A stretch of DNA of 6,997 nt from an uncultured Oscillospiraceae bacterium. Its GTDB lineage: Bacteria > Bacillota > Clostridia > Oscillospirales > Oscillospiraceae. Location of the stretch: the NCBI GenBank assembly GCA_934630555.1, contig CAKTXB010000104.1:1-6997 (forward strand). The letters run 5' to 3'. The notes beneath the pieces are model-generated. The model had not been told where the DNA came from. It did not search any database and worked only from the letters and a program-made list of their open reading frames with translations. The translations under genes were made by a program, and so were the position numbers. This document shows, one piece after another, positions 5,152 to 6,997 of the stretch (within the stretch, counting starts at the first letter, position 1; each line of letters opens with the position of its first letter).

Positions 5152-6997
5152 CGTTTGCCTATCCCGGCTGCGGGGAACTGGCGCTGCGCGGCGTGGACCT
5201 TACAGTGCAGCAGGGCGCGTTTTTCGTACTCTGCGGCGCATCGGGCTGCGGCAAATCAACGCTGCTGCGGCAGCTGAAAACGGTTCTTGCACCGCACGGC
5301 GCCCGCACAGGCACGATCTTGTTTGAAGGGAGCCTGCTGGAAGAGATCCCGCGCGCGGAGCAGGCCGGGAGGATCGGCTTTGTGCTGCAAAGCCCGGAAA
5401 ACCAGATCGTGACGGACAAAGTGTGGCACGAGCTGGCGTTTGGGCTGGAGAGTCTTGGCTTTGACACGCCGACGATCCGCCGCCGCGTGGCGGAGATGGC
5501 TGCATTTTTTGGCATTCAGGACTGGTTTTATAAAAATGTGACAGAGCTGTCGGGCGGGCAGAAGCAGCTGCTGAATCTGGCGTCGGTCATGGTGATGCAG
5601 CCGCGTGTGCTCATTCTGGACGAACCGACGAGCCAGCTGGACCCCATTGCGGCGTCGGACTTTCTGGCGGTGCTGGGGCGCATCAACCGGGAACTGGGCA
5701 CGACGGTCATTTTGACGGAGCACCGGCTGGAGGAGGCGCTGAGCTACGCCACGCAGGCGGTTGTGATGGACGCCGGACGCGTGCTTTGCGGCGGCACGCC
5801 GTCGGAGGTCGGCGCGCAGCTGAAAGCATGTGGGAGCGGCATGTTTCTGGCCATGCCGGCGGCCATGCGCATCTGGGGTGGCGTGCAGTCGGACAGTCCG
5901 TGTCCGGTGACGGTCTGCGAGGGGCGCGCGTGGCTGGAGCAGTATGCTGCCGCACATCCGTTGGGCAAGCTGCCGGAGGAGCCGGCGCGCGCGGAAACGC
6001 CGTGCGCCATTGTGGCGGACGAGCTGTGGTTCCAATATGAAAAAAATGCGCCGGATGTGGTGCGCGGCTTAAGCGTACGTGTGGAAAAGGGCGAACTATA
6101 CGCCATTCTGGGCGGCAACGGGGCGGGAAAGTCCACGACGCTGTCGCTGCTGGCGGGGCTGAATACGCCGTTGCGCGGCACAGTCACGGCAAACGGCAGC
6201 GTGGCCATGCTGCCGCAGGACCCGCAGACGCTGTTTGCAAAAAAGACGGTGCGTGAGGACCTGTTGGATGTGCGGCGGGAGGACGAGGAAGCGCTTGCAC
6301 GGGTAGTGTCGCTGTGCAGGCTCGAGGGCCTGCTGGACCGGCATCCGTATGATCTTTCCGGCGGCGAGCAGCAGCGCGCGGCACTGGCAAAGGTCTTGCT
6401 GCGCGCGCCGGACATTCTGCTGCTGGATGAGCCGACGAAGGGGCTGGACGCGGAATTCAAGCAGCAGCTGGCGCAGATCTTGCACCAGCTGCTGGCGGCG
6501 GGCGTGACCATTTTAATGGTGAGCCACGACGTGGAGTTCTGCGCGGAATATGCTACGCGCTGCGCACTGTTTTTTGATGGCGCGATCGCGGCCGAGGGCA
6601 CACCACGGGCATTCTTCTCAGGCAACAGCTTTTATACGACAGCGGCCAACCGCATGGCGCGCGATCGGCTGCCGCAGGCGGTGACCGTGCCGGATGTGCT
6701 GACGGCGTGCGGCGCAGAGGTGCCGGAGGCGGCTGCGCTGCCGGAGTATATCCCGCCGCTGCCGGAGCAGAAGCGTGAGGCAGCGGCGGACGGAAAGCTG
6801 CCGCTGTGGCGCAGGATCCTGGCGGCTGTTTCGGGCGCGGCGGCACTGGCGCTGACGGTGCAGGCCATCCGCGTGACTGATCTCAGCGCACTGCTGAGTG
6901 AAAACGGACTGAGCCAGCTTGGCACGCGGCAGCTGCTTTTGTATGCGGCCCTCATTGCGGCGCTGTTTGTGCTGGTATTCTCCGTCAGCCGGAAGCA
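5124..6997 (+). CDS. Fused ECF transporter protein: two ABC ATPase domains plus start of a membrane S-like domain (partial)
   Basis: The frame is open from the ATG at 5124 to the right edge: 624 codons and unfinished. The first ATPase has Walker A GASGCGKST (38-46), Q-loop with LQSPENQIVTD (88-98), signature LSGGQ (142-146), Walker B VLILDEPT (162-169) and switch H200. A linker of about 65 residues leads to the second ATPase: Walker A GGNGAGKST (330-338), LPQDPQ (363-368), LSGGE (411-415), ILLLDEPT (431-438), H468. Both sites look catalytically complete, so the pair acts like EcfA and EcfA' in one chain. After GNSFYTTAANRMAR (500-513) comes a polar linker, then hydrophobic segments at about 565-582 and 604-621. 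These are probably the first helices of a fused S (substrate-binding) component. GGAGG (5112-5116) lies 7 nt before the ATG, inside the T gene. Fusions of this type are annotated as duplicated ATPase (CbrU-like) of predicted cobalamin ECF systems. Substrate and total length need the sequence beyond 6997. Confidence 0.92.
   Translation, partial: MECYSIRELTFAYPGCGELALRGVDLTVQQGAFFVLCGASGCGKSTLLRQLKTVLAPHGARTGTILFEGSLLEEIPRAEQAGRIGFVLQSPENQIVTDKVWHELAFGLESLGFDTPTIRRRVAEMAAFFGIQDWFYKNVTELSGGQKQLLNLASVMVMQPRVLILDEPTSQLDPIAASDFLAVLGRINRELGTTVILTEHRLEEALSYATQAVVMDAGRVLCGGTPSEVGAQLKACGSGMFLAMPAAMRIWGGVQSDSPCPVTVCEGRAWLEQYAAAHPLGKLPEEPARAETPCAIVADELWFQYEKNAPDVVRGLSVRVEKGELYAILGGNGAGKSTTLSLLAGLNTPLRGTVTANGSVAMLPQDPQTLFAKKTVREDLLDVRREDEEALARVVSLCRLEGLLDRHPYDLSGGEQQRAALAKVLLRAPDILLLDEPTKGLDAEFKQQLAQILHQLLAAGVTILMVSHDVEFCAEYATRCALFFDGAIAAEGTPRAFFSGNSFYTTAANRMARDRLPQAVTVPDVLTACGAEVPEAAALPEYIPPLPEQKREAAADGKLPLWRRILAAVSGAAALALTVQAIRVTDLSALLSENGLSQLGTRQLLLYAALIAALFVLVFSVSRK

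Noticed and set aside
5256..6625. Two long minus-strand frames (5256-6035 and 5744-6625) opposite the ATPase gene
   Set aside because: Both are antisense to intact Walker A, signature and Walker B motifs on the plus strand; their products are low-complexity in Arg, Ser and Ala and lack plausible starts.

Overview
The window looks like chromosomal DNA from a GC-rich member of the Clostridia (Bacillota), probably of the Oscillospiraceae/Ruminococcaceae type. This rests on a housekeeping RNase J, a SigA-type sigma-70 with a short region 1.1, strong AGGAGG-like ribosome binding sites, and a fused ECF transporter protein of a kind common in gut Clostridia. The coding strand is GC-rich; only the short intergenic regions are AT-rich. 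I see no phage, IS, CRISPR, rRNA or tRNA.

Layout. (1) 1-139, minus strand: the first 46 codons of a membrane protein that resembles the N-terminus of GdpP-type DHH phosphodiesterases. It has its own sigma-A promoter and runs off the left edge. (2) 140-575: a divergent, AT-rich promoter region, then an unusually long structured leader. (3) 576-2231: ribonuclease J, 551 codons, starting at a TTG. (4) 2232-2422: promoter region of the next gene. (5) 2423-3571: the primary sigma factor RpoD/SigA, closed by a strong intrinsic terminator at 3575-3611. (6) 3648 to the right edge: an ECF transporter operon. It encodes a DUF4430 lipoprotein (3648-4238), a CbiQ-like T component (4255-5151) and a large protein (5124 to beyond 6997). 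The last carries two ABC ATPase domains and then a membrane domain that is cut by the window.

How the genes fit together. The left half is core RNA machinery: RNase J (mRNA decay and maturation), RpoD (promoter recognition) and probably c-di-AMP turnover. The right half is one transport machine. The lipoprotein has a domain related to the beta domain of the vertebrate cobalamin carriers and would sit outside the membrane. The T component and the duplicated ATPase form the energising module, and the membrane region at the end of the ATPase protein is the expected start of a fused substrate-binding S component. A corrinoid is the most likely substrate, but this is inference from family knowledge. 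No cobalamin riboswitch is visible.

The points most worth a second look are the DUF4430-ECF pairing with the A-A'-S fusion, and the 0.2 kb hairpin-rich leader of RNase J, which is also open in frame with the gene.
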